Assembly: GCA_027924645.1 (NCBI GenBank)
Contig: BSBN01000445.1
Span: 2,711,001-2,775,000 of the forward strand
Origin: Cunninghamia lanceolata
Lineage: Eukaryota > Streptophyta > Pinopsida > Cupressales > Cupressaceae
Reading direction: 5' to 3'
DNA length: 64,000 nucleotides
This document shows positions 1 through 10,611 of this stretch, piece by piece. The stretch's first letter is position 1, and the number at the start of each line of letters is the position of its first letter. Made by a program: the position numbers and the translations under genes. Under the pieces are notes generated by a model that was not told the origin of the DNA, made no database searches, and worked only from the letters and a program-made list of their open reading frames with translations.

Positions 1-874
1 TGAAGATTCTGTGAAGATTCTCCACATGTTTTGTCCTTTGTTCTGACTTGGTAAGAAGATCATCAACATAAGTTTCAACTATCTCATGTATATAATAATG
101 GAAGATATGTGTCATTGCCCTTTGGTAGGTTGTTCCTATGTTCTTCAACCCAAATGGCATGACTATGTAATAGAACGTTCCCCAGGGGGTGGTGAAGGTT
201 GTTTTGTTTTAGTCAACCTCTATGATCTTAATTTGGTTATATACTAAAAATCCATCCATGAGAGAGAGAATCTTGTAACCTACCATTGAATTGACAATTT
301 GATCAATGGATGGTAAAGGGAAGTCATCCTTTGGGCAAGCTTGATTTATGTCTCTAAAATCGGGGTATATCCAAATTTTTCCATTTTTCTTTAGAACTGG
401 GACAATGTTTGACACCCAATTTGAATAATCAATTGGTTTGATGAAACTGACATTTAGTAGTTTTTTTAATTCTTCCTTCACCATTTCAGCTACTTGTGGC
501 TTGATGGGCCTTGGTTTTTGTTTCACGGGTTTCACATCTAGTTTTGTCACTAAGTTATGCACCACAACCTTTGGATCTAACCTTGGCATGTCTAAATATG
601 CCCATGTGAATATATTAGAATATTTGATGAGGAATTCTATGTACTCCTTTAGTTCTTTGTCATTTATCTCTCCTCCTAGTTTTAACATCCTAGGTTTTTC
701 AGGTGTTCCAACATTGATGTTGATTGTGTCTCCTGTTAGGGATGGGTGTCCTTCCTCAAACTTCTGAGGAGTCGGCGGTAAATCTGAGTTCACTTCAATT
801 TGAAGGATTTCTTTCTCATTCCCAAAATAGTCCTCTAGATGAGGGAGGAGCATGTATCCTTTTTTGTGGTGCAC
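1..874 (-). pseudogene. Element A: reverse transcriptase part of a decayed Ty3/gypsy polyprotein
   Basis: Reading leftward from 874, the translation gives the segment upstream of the RT fingers (a KQKPRPIKPQ-like stretch), then VPVLKKNGKIWIYPDFRDIN, DFPLPSIDQIV and LMDGFLVYNQ, which are Ty3/gypsy RT blocks. An in-frame TAA at 209-211 interrupts it. The same frame then continues with TTFTTPWGT and MPFGLKN, and reaches the catalytic YVDD at about 60-75 before leaving the window. The aspartate of the LMDG block and the YVDD are present, but the changed LCVDF block (IYPDF) and the stop mark it as inactive. It lies downstream of the aRNH, protease and gag of the same element. RNase H and integrase would lie left of the window. 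Confidence 0.9.
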
Positions 875-1074
875 TCTTGGAAGTCCATCATAAGCATGTA
901 GATATTCTAAGATGGCTTTGTCATTCTCAGTGTAGTCTCAGGTTGGTCTCCCTTCTTGACCCATGGCATAATTCAAGAAATTTTGTTAATTCTTCTCTTT
1001 CTAATAAAGGTTGTCCATGCACTGAGACAATATATTGTAAATTTTGTAAGTGAGCATGTGGCAAAAATAATGCG

Positions 1075-1448
1075 GCCAACATGGCCATTGAGTCTGCCAC
1101 TTGATTTTCTTCTTTGGGTATGGCTTTGATGGAGAAGAAATCAAAGAACTAAACCAACATCCTGATGGTTTATTTATAAGGTCATAATCATTCTGACTTT
1201 GTCTCATAATTTTCCTTAACTTGGTTGATTATCAACGAAGAATCTCGAAAGGTAGAGATTCTTTTGACCCCCATTCTCATGGCTAGCATGATTCCTAGGG
1301 ATAGGGCTTCGTACTCAACTATGTTGTTGGTGCAAAATAAATCTAGTCTGAAGGCAAAGGGGAGGACTTTTCCTTTGGGGGATGTCAAGATTATCCCTGT
1401 CCCTACCCCTATCTTACAACTAGCTCCATCAAAATGTAGGCTCCACAA
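1075..1448 (-). pseudogene. Element A: archaeal-type RNase H (aRNH), frameshifted
   Basis: The translation from 1448 reads LHFDGASCKIGVGTGI, then CTNNIVEYEAL and TFRDSSLIINQV, which carry the first Asp, the Glu and the second Asp of an RNase HI fold of the archaeal/plant type. After a frameshift near 1190 the last block, ENQVADSMAML, supplies the fourth acidic residue at about 1085-1105. The domain sits between protease and RT, the same order as in B and C of this window. All four catalytic acids survive although the frame is broken. What is seen is the motif set; assignment to the Tat group's second RNase H is family knowledge. Confidence 0.8.
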
Positions 1449-1757
1449 GATTTCATGGTTTTGTGAGTGAGATATTTCTCCAAACTCATAATTGGAAGTC
1501 TATTTTTCTTCTTTTTCATCTCCTTCAATGATTTCAATTTTTCCAACCAAGAGGTTTTTGATGTCCCATTCATTGATACACAGAATGGCTACTAAGCCAA
1601 ATGATGCATGGGATTTAGTGGTATGCGGATCAAAGGGGAATTCCCTAAGATCATCCATTATTTGATAGGATATGTTGTGAGTGCTTGTATTCATTTGGAC
1701 ATCCTGAGTTTCCTCTTTTTGTTTCTCTTGCATTTTCAACTTCTTGTCTTTTTCTTC
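1449..1757 (-). pseudogene. Element A: linker between protease and aRNH
   Basis: A stretch open from 1739 to 1500 encodes a charged, low-complexity peptide (many K, E, Q and D, ending GDEKEEK) with no motif I recognise. It connects the protease to the aRNH and is probably a polyprotein spacer. Its position matches the longer spacer of element C, but no Cys/His module is visible here. Confidence 0.5.
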
Positions 1758-2369
1758 CTATTCCTTTCTATAGATACTGAAAGGATCAGGGTCTGCTTTG
1801 ATGAAGGTGACCTTTCCCAGATGATGGAAATGTATTTCTTGGAATAGAGTGGAGGTAATAGCCTTCATGGCATGAATCCAAGGCCTCCCAAGGATCATAT
1901 TGTAATTGGTTTCTCGGTTGATAACATAGAAATCCATAGAAATAGTTTTAACCATTAGATTGAGTGGTAGGCTGATTTATCTAATTGTTTGGATGTCATG
2001 ACTGTCATAAATTCTCAATGTGGTAGTTTGTTGCTTGATTCATGTTTTGTTGTATCCCATCCTCCACAGGAATGACATTGGTAAGAGATTGATTGTCGCT
2101 CCTTCATCCACCACTACTCTTTTTATAGTGACCTCTTCGACTTGAATTTGTATGTATAGAGGTGAATCCTTTTTCCTACTTCCTTCACTTTGGGGTAGTT
2201 TGGAAACATCAAATGTAAGAGGAGGTGATTCCTCTTGTGTGGAGAATCCTACTTCCAATACTTCTAGGAATGTCTTACGATGTGAGGGAGAGGCTGTCAA
2301 CAAGTTTATTTCTTGCGAGAAGACATTTTCTATTTGATCTATTTGTTCTTCCTCATGGATCATGAACAC
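1758..2369 (-). pseudogene. Element A: aspartic protease of the polyprotein
   Basis: The segment starting at 2369 ends with VVVDEGATINLLPMSF, the retropepsin active-site block (normally D-S/T-G-A, here D-E-G-A). A frame change near 2040 leads into 1955-1758, with YNMILGRPWIHAM, the conserved C-terminal block of plant Ty3/gypsy proteases. It follows gag directly and precedes the aRNH. The frame break, and possibly the Glu in the active-site triplet, make it non-functional. Confidence 0.8.
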
Positions 2370-2485
2370 TTCTTGGTTTAGTTCTACATTGTTGGAATTA
2401 TTTTGATTGGTCTTCTCTTCCTCAATTTGAGGTTCCTTCTCCTTTCTTTGGGATTGGAGAAGTTTAAGGAAGTTCTTTTGTTGAT

Positions 2486-4022
2486 CTAGAGTAAGTTTGG
2501 AGATAGCTTTATTGGATCCATAACAAGTCTTTGTTTCATGACCTTTTGTCCCATGAAACCAATAATAAGTATTAGGGTCATATTTAGGTCAGTTTGCCCC
2601 TTGATTTCCTTTCTACTGCCATTTATCATTACTAGGATTGCTTTATATGACATTGACATCCTTCTCTTGAGATAAATTGGATGTAGCCTTCTCTGTTCCT
2701 TTGGATGTTTGAGGTTTTCCATTGGTATTGTAAGTCTTCTGACTGCTATCGATGGTAGCTTGGTCAATCCTCAAAGCACTTTCTAATGCCTCTTCATAGG
2801 ATTTGTATGGCAATTTTTGAACATCTTCTCTCATGTCCTTGTTAAGGGCATGCAAAAAGAGGTCACATAGTTCTTGGTGGTCCATGTTCAGAGCACTAGT
2901 TAAAGAATAAAGGACTTGCCTCCATCGAGTGACAAAGTGGGCTATGAATTTGTTTGGCTGTTGTTTCATTGTGAGGAATTCCATGATCCCTGTTTGAATG
3001 AGTTTTTTCATGTCGAATGCCATGATAAACTCTCTGATTAGTTGTTTGAATGAATGGATTGAAGCTTTTGGTAGGTGGTAAGACCAATCTAGAGCTATGC
3101 CTTCAAGAGTTTTTGGAAAGGATTTTGCTACAATCCCATCCCAAGGGAGGAGTTCTCTTATGGCCATGGTGTAAGCTTTAATGTGAGAATTCAGATCTCC
3201 TTCTTGTTTGAACTTTTGGAGATCCGGTAATGGCTGAGGCAGTTGCACGCTTCTTATGTTTTGGTCCAAAGGTTCTTTCAAATATTTGAGATATGTTCCT
3301 AGAAAGGCACTTTGAGATTGTGGGGTCGATAGTAATAATGCTATAGGTCGGTTTTGATAACCCATTGTCAGATTTGTTAGATTGTTCTGAATAGGAGGAT
3401 TCTCATTCAGACATGTGTCGTTGCTAGTGTTTTATGAATAATAATTAAGGTAGGGGGCTTTTTGAGATGCCCCCTAGTCTTGTTCCTGGAATTTCTACCT
3501 TCTTTCTGGAGCAGTTTGCTCTGCTTCCAAGATTCTAATTCTTTGTACTAGCATTGTGATCAGATCTATAGGAGTTACAGCTCTAGGTGTTTCTTCATTT
3601 CTAGAATGTTCTCTTTGAGTTTTTTCATGGTGATGTGCTTCATGTGTAGCATTTTCTTTTTGCTCTTCTCACAAGGCAGTCCTTAATGCCTCTTGAGAAT
3701 CTTTGGCTTCTTGTAGATGTTTTTCTAACTGTTTAACTTCCTCATCTAGATGAGTACTTGATGTGCTTGTGGAAGGTTGTTTGGGTTGATGTTCTCTGAC
3801 CTTATCCTTCTAGCTTTATGTGGTGCATTTGGTATGGCCGGGTTGTTTTCCCAAGCTAGGTTGTTGAAAGATAGAGAACATCTGGATTCTCTTTGATTTT
3901 GTTCATAATCAAAATCTTCGTAGTCATAACAATTGGTGATTGGTGCATCAGGGTGTGGTGGCACATACCTATTGAAGGAAGGAGTTTCTAGTTCTCTTGA
4001 GGGAATGTTCCCCTAGTTTAAG
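2486..4022 (-). pseudogene. Element A: gag (nucleocapsid precursor), decayed
   Basis: The best-preserved part is 3365-2643 (240 codons). It has the retrotransposon gag signature: LPDLQKFKQEGDLNSHIKAY, then LEGIALDWSYHLP and SFKQLIREFIMAFD, the usual W and F positions of the capsid-like fold. Upstream, 3964-3746 encodes a Pro/Asn/Asp-rich N-terminal segment. Between them (3480-3730) lies a frameshifted, probably coiled-coil stretch. Downstream, around 2510-2570 in another frame, is a zinc-knuckle remnant (WFHGTKGHETKTC) that has lost its first Cys. The gag runs into the protease with several stops. Its start codon cannot be fixed because of the decay. Confidence 0.8.
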
Positions 4023-4204
4023 TTAAGTTATCTCATATTTGGGGGTGCCATAAACACCATAGAATAAATGGAATGGATGAAGGTGTAAGTCATAGAAGCT
4101 AAAGCGGCTATGAGGAGAAGTGAAATAATGTTTTGAAGTTTCTACCAAATGTGTTGAAATGTTTGAAATGGGAATGTAAACTACAAAACCAAAAGATTAC
4201 GCAC

Positions 4205-4222
4205 TTCACGTTGGGTTCACCA
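4205..4222 (-). other. Element A: primer binding site
   Basis: On the minus strand this reads TGGTGAACCCAACGTGAA. It starts with the TGG expected of a site pairing with a tRNA 3' CCA end and lies five bases from the inferred LTR end (TACA). The first nine bases are identical to the PBS of E2. I do not assign the tRNA. Confidence 0.65.
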
Positions 4223-4227
4223 AAATA

Positions 4228-6565
4228 TGTATGCTCAAAATTATGACTCCGGTTGCATGGAGCTGTCAGGTCAGATTTCAGCATGCACATGGACGCTTCC
4301 CTCCTTGCCACGGGGCAATCCTCTATGTCACTCTTGCTCACATGGAAGTAGCCAGTCGAGAGGAGGTGAGACACATTGGGGGTCTGGCTTGTTGGAGAGC
4401 TGAACTTTGTGGAGAGGGGTCAACAAGTACTGTGGCCTTTGTTGTTGTGTTCTAAGTTGAATTTTTTATTTGATTATAGTTGTAGTTGAGATAACCCTAT
4501 GACTCAAAGGGTCACTAGTTTCTCTTCTCCTATTGGGGCTTCTTAGATTCCACATCTGTGTGGGTAGGCAGTCTTGTTCATTTATGTCCTCTTGTCTTTC
4601 TATGCATTGGATGAGTTCTTGTTGTATCTAGACTTGTCTAGTTTCTTCTAAAAACAAGAGGACAAATGGGTCTCCTAGTGGTAGAAAAAATGTTTCTCAT
4701 TGTGGTCTTAGATTGATCTCTTCAATCTCAGCATGGATAGCCCTCACCCAGTCTCCTCTTAGTCCTAGGCACATTCATGAGCCAAGGTGGAGGTAGTTGT
4801 GTGATTACTAACCTTAACTAGATTTAGGTTTTTGACCTAGGGTTTTGTTGACCTAGGGTTTGACTATGTTTTGACTTGTTTTTCCCTCGTGATGGTATCA
4901 AGGGTTTGATTGGATAGTTTAACCGTGATTACCTCGTGATGGTATCAAGGGTTTGCAATTTTGTCTATTCTAGGGTTTCTATATGCATGCAAAGCTAAAT
5001 GATATGCAAAACATTTGTTTGTTCTTTTTTATTATTTTGGAAATGAAATGTGCTTTAATCTATGAAAGGGAAATATGTATGCAATCAAATATGATTTTTC
5101 CTAATGCAATCTTAATCTATGCTTTTGGGTTTTTGATAGTTTTGAAGTAATTTAATCTAAGAAAATGAAATTGCTTCTTCTAATAATCTAGATCTAGAAA
5201 TATGAAAACAACTAATATAACATGCAAGATCTAATTATCAAGGAAAAAGAAATGTTTTGTTGTTCCCAAGAGAAAATTTGGTTTTCTAATTACTATTAAT
5301 TAAACAAAATAATGAAGGAACCTGAGATAAATGAAGATTTGTGTGACTCTACTACCCTCAGAAATTCTAGATATTGGTAACCTTGAGTCCTTTTGTAGTA
5401 GTGGGAGATCCTCTTAACGACAAAATGACACAAAGAAGCAAAAAGAAGCTTTGATGAAGCTTGAATGAGCTCAATGAGAGATTTGGTTGAGCACAATGGC
5501 ATAGAATGAAGTAGCATAATGATTTTTGGTTGAATAAATAAAGTAAAAGGTACCTTCATCCTGTGAGAGAATTTTAATGCTAAGTTGGAGAGAAAAAATT
5601 CCAAGAGCTGTGTGCACAATGAATTTGCCTCCTTTTATGCTTGAGGGAGGTGGGTATTTATAGGTTTGAGGAATGGGATTGATTGAGAAGTTAACTCATT
5701 TGATTGATGAGTTAACAAGGATTGATTGGGGAGTTCACAAGGTTGATTACCCAGTGAACTCAGCTAACTATGGAGTGATAAATCAATTATAGCTTATCAC
5801 TGAAGAGGAAATGGAGATGAGAGAATGTATGAGATTGATTGAAGAGTTAAATTAAGATCAAATGGAGCTAATTATGCATGTGTGGGTGCATGAAATAGTC
5901 AACTCCATATTAGGCATAAAAAATCATGCAAAGTGGAAGAAAAATGGGTGAAAACAAAGCTAAAATGAGTTAGAAACTTGAGTTTTTCCATGGTTGTGAA
6001 AATGACAAGGTCACCCCTTTTGCTAGTAGGGTTGCTTAGGAGAGATCCAGGTTGGACAGGGTATTTTGAAGAAAAGTAGGTTGGGAGATGAAAGAAGAGA
6101 AGAAAAGGAGGGTTTTTGTCTCCAGAAACAGGTCAGTCATGTGCAAGAATCCAAATCTCCACTGGCACTTGTAAGATCTCCCAAGGGAGATTTGGATTGG
6201 TTGAGAGGAACTAAAAACTAAAAGTGGGAGATGGATAGGGGGACCTCTAGAAGGCTTCTAGGGGTGCATAGGATGAAAAACATAGGGGAAAGGTGAAAAA
6301 TCACCTACAAGATGCTTACGCTTAGGAGCAAGGTTGAAAGCTCAGAAAATGAAAATTGACAAGTGTCACAAAAAGTGTCAAACAACATCACAAACGGGGA
6401 GAGAGAGCAATCAACAAAGAAGAAACAACATAAGACAAGAAATAAGACATGTCATCAAGAGGTTTTCTACCTACAGGACATTATTTCACATTTACATGTA
6501 CATGACAAGGATTTGAACCATCATAGGGGTCCTCGTGGAGGTTGTGCATGATTTTTGTGCTTACA
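4228..6565 (-). repeat. Element A: probable 5' LTR (outer boundary tentative)
   Basis: The inner boundary is set by the PBS: on the plus strand the LTR would begin TGTATGC at 4228. The outer end is proposed at GCTTACA (6559-6565), which is nearly complementary to the start and gives a TG...CA element of 2,338 bp. The partner LTR lies left of the window, so neither length nor TSD can be confirmed. It holds a good minus-strand TATA box (5656-5662) and no coding sequence. A pair of direct repeats around TCGTGATGGTATCAAGGGTT lies near 4889-4955. Confidence 0.45.
5656..5662 (-). promoter_or_regulatory. TATA box in the 5' LTR of element A
   Basis: On the minus strand the sequence reads CCTATAAATACCC, a strong plant TATA box. 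It would place the transcript start near 5625-5630, leaving about 1.4 kb of R plus U5 before the PBS. Confidence 0.55.
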
Positions 6566-6719
6566 GTGACAAGGTAGTTTTAGATGCCATTAAGCAATGA
6601 CTCAAAGATGGATACATCACCATGAAGTGAGGACTAAACATGCATAAAGGGGCAGTCAAATGTGGAGAACTATTATCTAGTAAGGAGGATTCAAGGCACT
6701 CAATAACAAAACTATAAAC

Positions 6720-7886
6720 TGATGCAAAACAATCAAGTAGAAGCTTACATAACAAGGCGAAAACCCATTAGCACACACACGCCAATACTATAATGTTCAA
6801 ATAGCTTTGAAAATATCCTTCTTAAGGTCCAAATGAGACCAAAATACACTCTCCTTTACTATCGGTAAGACACCCTCTAATGTCTCATCGAACTATGTTT
6901 CCTTTCTCTATTGTCGGCCAGACTTATCATTATCGGTAACCTTCAAATTTGTTAGCCCGATGTGGGATCTCTCACCGATGAATAGAATCCATCACCCAGA
7001 CTTTGTATCGTTAGAGTAATTTTTCCATTGTTCACCGATAATACAACTCATTCCGATGAGCACTGAACTATCGGCATGACATTCATCTTCGGTGGGACTC
7101 TTTACTTCTTCTCTAAAATCATATCTTATGCCGATATGCTTAACACCACTTCATCCTCTCCTTCATTATCAGCCAGACATATCTTATCAGCTACTTCAGA
7201 CTTTCTTCCACTAATACAATCATTTACTGTGATGAACCTTCGCCTCTCTTCCATCGGCAAGCACTCCCAAGCCTAGGCTGATACGCTGATAGCATATAGG
7301 TACTTCTTTTCTACAATCACTTCTATACATCTCGTGAGGTTTTCTTCCCGGTTGGTTCTAATTATCTTCCACAATGTCGTTGCCATTTTCTGCAACTAAA
7401 CACACATAGATTCCTAACCTAATACAAAATCAAAACAACACAGAACAACAGAGAGGAGGAACTAAATACAGAATGGCATTCCACTGGTCTCGACCGAGGT
7501 CTCGACTAGTGGAATGAGTCAAAACTTGATTGCTCTTACAAAACCCTAAATTTTATTTCTCTTTCTGAGATTACATACACACGCTTCTCTCTTTGTTTCT
7601 CCTCTCCCCCTCTATATCTTTAACAAACATGGACTGCTTATTTAAAGACTCACATCTTGGTAGTTACACACGGTGGAATCTCAATCGATTTGTCACCTCT
7701 GCCATCTGTTACAAGATAGTTATAACTCGGACAGTTACTATACTTCCTATCTGTTTACAATAGGTGCCATTTGGCTTACAATATGGGACACATTGGTCCA
7801 ATCAAAATTCAATTTGGCTCTAGGCCTTACAATAGATCAAAATGATAACCGGGAATGTCTTACTCTTATGAGGTGCTCATGCACCA
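6720..7886 (-). repeat. Element G: 3' LTR
   Basis: It is 1,167 bp, TG...CA. It includes a near-perfect 13-base inverted repeat (arms at 7477-7489 and 7504-7516, 12 of 13 paired) around TCGACCGAGGTCTC, which is also present in the other LTR. No coding sequence; the short open frames here are chance. Confidence 0.9.
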
Positions 7887-8357
7887 TACTCCCAGACTTG
7901 AAAAATTTCCATGTCCCATGGAAATGCTCGGTGAGAACTGTAACAACTCTATCCTCTTGATGTCTTCAATTCTAACTTGATGCCTCTGTTGCTTTTACCC
8001 TTCAACTGTGACTCTTCTCAATGGAGTTTAACTGGCTGCTCCTCTAGATGCTGCTCCAAACATAAGTCCACCCTCAATGCCGCACCAACACTTTTGTCCC
8101 TCACCTGGGAGTCCTCTCTTGCCTCTCCCTAGGACTTTTGGTGACACCCACTGGACCTCCTTCTCAGGCCCTTGAACCATCTCCTGTGGCTCCATGACAG
8201 ATCTCCTATCTGTCTACCTGCAGCTTGTGGACATACATCTGCAACTATAAATATTAGCAAACCAAAACAGCAATCTCTCACTTAGATTTTTTTTTTCTCC
8301 ATCTCAGATATAAAAACACAAAACTTCCCAGAGCTTTCGCTAGCTCTGATACAAATT
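7887..8357 (-). other. Element G: 471 bp interior without coding
   Basis: It holds only the priming signals. On the minus strand a purine-leaning tract (AAGTCTGGGAGTA) abuts the 3' LTR at 7887 and could be the polypurine tract. The PBS lies at the other end. No gag or pol remnant is visible in any frame. Confidence 0.75.
8343..8354 (-). other. Element G: PBS resembling initiator Met tRNA
   Basis: The minus strand reads TTGTATCAGAGC, which is 11 of 12 identical to the classic plant iMet PBS TGGTATCAGAGC and three bases from the LTR end. This PBS type is common in Ty1/copia elements and TRIMs, and suggests a different family from the surrounding Tat-type elements. Confidence 0.8.
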
Positions 8358-9538
8358 TGATGCAAAACAATCAAGTAGAAGCTTACATAACAAGGTGAAA
8401 ACCCATTAGCACACACACGCCAATACTATAATGTTCAAATAGCTTTCAAAATATCCTTCTTAAGGTCCAAACGAGACCGAAATACACTCTCCTTTACTAT
8501 CGGTAAGACACCCTCTAATGTCTCATCGAACTATGTTTCTTTTCTCTATTGTCGACCAGACTTATCATTATTGGTAACCTTCAAATTTGTTAGCCCGATG
8601 TGGGATCTCTCACTGATGAATAGAATCCATCACCCAGACTTTGTATCGTCGGAGTAACTTTTCCACTATTCGCCGATAATATAACTCATTCCGATGAGCA
8701 CTGAACCATCAGCATGATATTCATCTTCGGTGGGACTCTTTACTTCTTCTCTGAAATCATACTTATGCCGATATGCTTAACACCACTTTGTCCTCTCCTT
8801 CCTTATTAGCCAGACATATCTTATCGACCACTTCAGACTTCCACTGATACAATCATTCACTCCGATGAACCTTCACCTCTCTTCCGTCGGCGTGACCATT
8901 AACATCGGCAAGCACTCCCAAGCCTAGGCTGATACACTGATAGCATACAGGTACTTCTTTTCTGCGATCACTTCTATACATCTTGTGAGGTTTTCTTTCC
9001 GATTGGTTCTAACTATCTTCCACAATGTCGTTGCCATTCTCTGCAACTAAAAACACATAGATTCCTAACCTAATACAAAATCAAAACAACACAGAACAAC
9101 AGAGAGGAGGAACTAAATATAGAATGGCATTCCACTGGTCTCGACCGAGGTCTCGACTAGTGGAATGAGTCAAAACTCAATTGCTCTTACAAAACCCTAA
9201 ATTTTATTTCTCTTTCTGAGATTACATACACACGCTTCTCTCTCTGTTTCTCCTCTCCCCCTCTATATCTTTAACAAACATGGAATGCCTATTTAAAGAC
9301 TCACATCTTTGTAGTTACACATGGTGGAATCTCAATCGATTTGTCACCTCTACCATCTGTTACAAGACAGTTATAACTCGGACAGTTACTATACTTCCTA
9401 TCTATTTACAATAGGTGCCATTTGGCTTACAATATGGGACACATTGGTCCAATCAAAATTTAGTTTGGCTCTAGGCCTTACAATAGATCAAAATGATAAC
9501 CGGGAATGTCTTAACTCTTATGAGGTGCTCCTGCACCA
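8358..9538 (-). repeat. Element G: 5' LTR
   Basis: It is 1,181 bp and the partner of 6720-7886. It keeps the inverted repeat (9128-9140 with 9155-9167). Compared with the other LTR it has an extra segment near 8885-8910 and a loss near 8835, both in an otherwise alignable repeat. Confidence 0.9.
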
Positions 9539-9543
9539 TAAAC

Positions 9544-9867
9544 CCTGGTTCATGTGTTGTCTTAGTAAAGACCTACATCATGAAAGAATCCATTTATACA
9601 TAAATTCCAAATTAAGTTAATGAGAAAAGATCTTTGATATCCATATGGGAAGCCTTAACATCCAAAAATTACTAACATAATGTTTCACAACAAGTTTCCC
9701 AACTGAGACATCATCTTTACTTAAGAAACTAGATATTGATCCACTACCATATTGGATCTCACAAGATTCTCCTTCACAAACAACAAATGATATATATTAA
9801 TTATTTAGCAACTTCCTTAATATCTCCATGTAAGCAGACTAAACTAGGTAAGGTTGAGGGTTTGAAC
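9544..9867. other. Unassigned stretch between G and E1
   Basis: About 320 bp of AT-rich sequence with no coding frame, no repeat partner in the window and no recognisable terminal motif. It could be the rest of the target into which G inserted, or a rearranged edge of E1. Confidence 0.5.
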
Positions 9868-10611
9868 AATAAATGCTTTGAATGCTCTAAATCATAACTC
9901 CACTTCCACATAACACAACACCTGCCACTTGCAATCACAAAGAAGGGGGTTGGCGGTTGTGGTGTTTAGGAGCTTACCTCAATCAAGCCCTGCAATGGCA
10001 TTCAAGCCTTCCAACACTGTTGTCTAATAAAGACTGTGTATCCCTACTGGATAGAGGCAAAAACAAATGATAAACTTGATAAATGATTGATTCAACACAA
10101 AAGATACCACCTCAGAGGTGTAGCTCACATGGAGATGCAAATCCTTCAACACTTGAGAAGATAAAGCCAAATATACATAACAAACTCAACAACAATATTC
10201 TACTCTGTAACAATGAATGCTTTGAATGCTCTAAAATCATAAGTTCACCAAAAGTTCATTATCAACTTCTAGTTTACAAGTGAAACACTAAACATGCTTA
10301 TATATGAATTCCCACTACAAATTTCGTAAATCAAACTTAAGATGTCAGAAATAGAACCTTTTAACGGTCACATAATAGACTTTTAAATTTAGGACCTACC
10401 TAAAATATGGCTGGACTAGGGTACAAGAATCCAAGCCCCTAGGTCCTATTTTAGGGCAGGGTTAAGCCCACAAATGTCCCTCAAGCCCCATTTGAAATGG
10501 TTTTTAGGCCATTTTGCATTAGGAGTTAAAATGATCACACATAATGAAAACAAGGGACCTCAGAGCTAAACATAGGAGATAAAAGTCCTTGGGGGAGATT
10601 TTATGACAACA
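9868..10611 (-). repeat. Element E1: 3' LTR, truncated and rearranged
   Basis: It aligns with the inner and later parts of the E2 LTRs: the GTTGTGGTGTTTAGGAGCTT block at 9956 matches 14108, and the end GACAACA at 10605-10611 abuts TTTAGCCCCCAC as in E2. The first ~490 bp expected from the E2 LTR are missing. A ~30 bp block (AATGCTTTGAATGCTCTAAA) occurs twice, at about 9873 and 10211, which indicates a local duplication. Confidence 0.7.

Larger units (their letters stand above)
6720..9538 (-). mobile_element. Element G: short non-autonomous LTR retrotransposon, complete, TSD TAAAC
   Basis: Two direct repeats, 6720-7886 and 8358-9538, begin TGATGCAAAAC and end GCACCA. They are flanked by identical TAAAC at 6715-6719 and 9539-9543. 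The interior is only 471 bp and has no open frame worth calling. The PBS next to the right LTR sets the orientation as minus. Total length is 2,819 bp. The LTRs differ by many substitutions and small indels, so the insertion is not recent. It resembles TRIM/SMART-type elements in having almost no interior, but its LTRs are longer than usual for those. Confidence 0.9.

Noticed and set aside
7673..9620. Repeated ~95-codon frame (starting MESQSICHL at 7673 and SQSICHLYHLL at 9330) as a gene pair
   Set aside because: It lies in the two LTRs of G, overlaps their ends, and its 3' part differs because it reads into different flanks.
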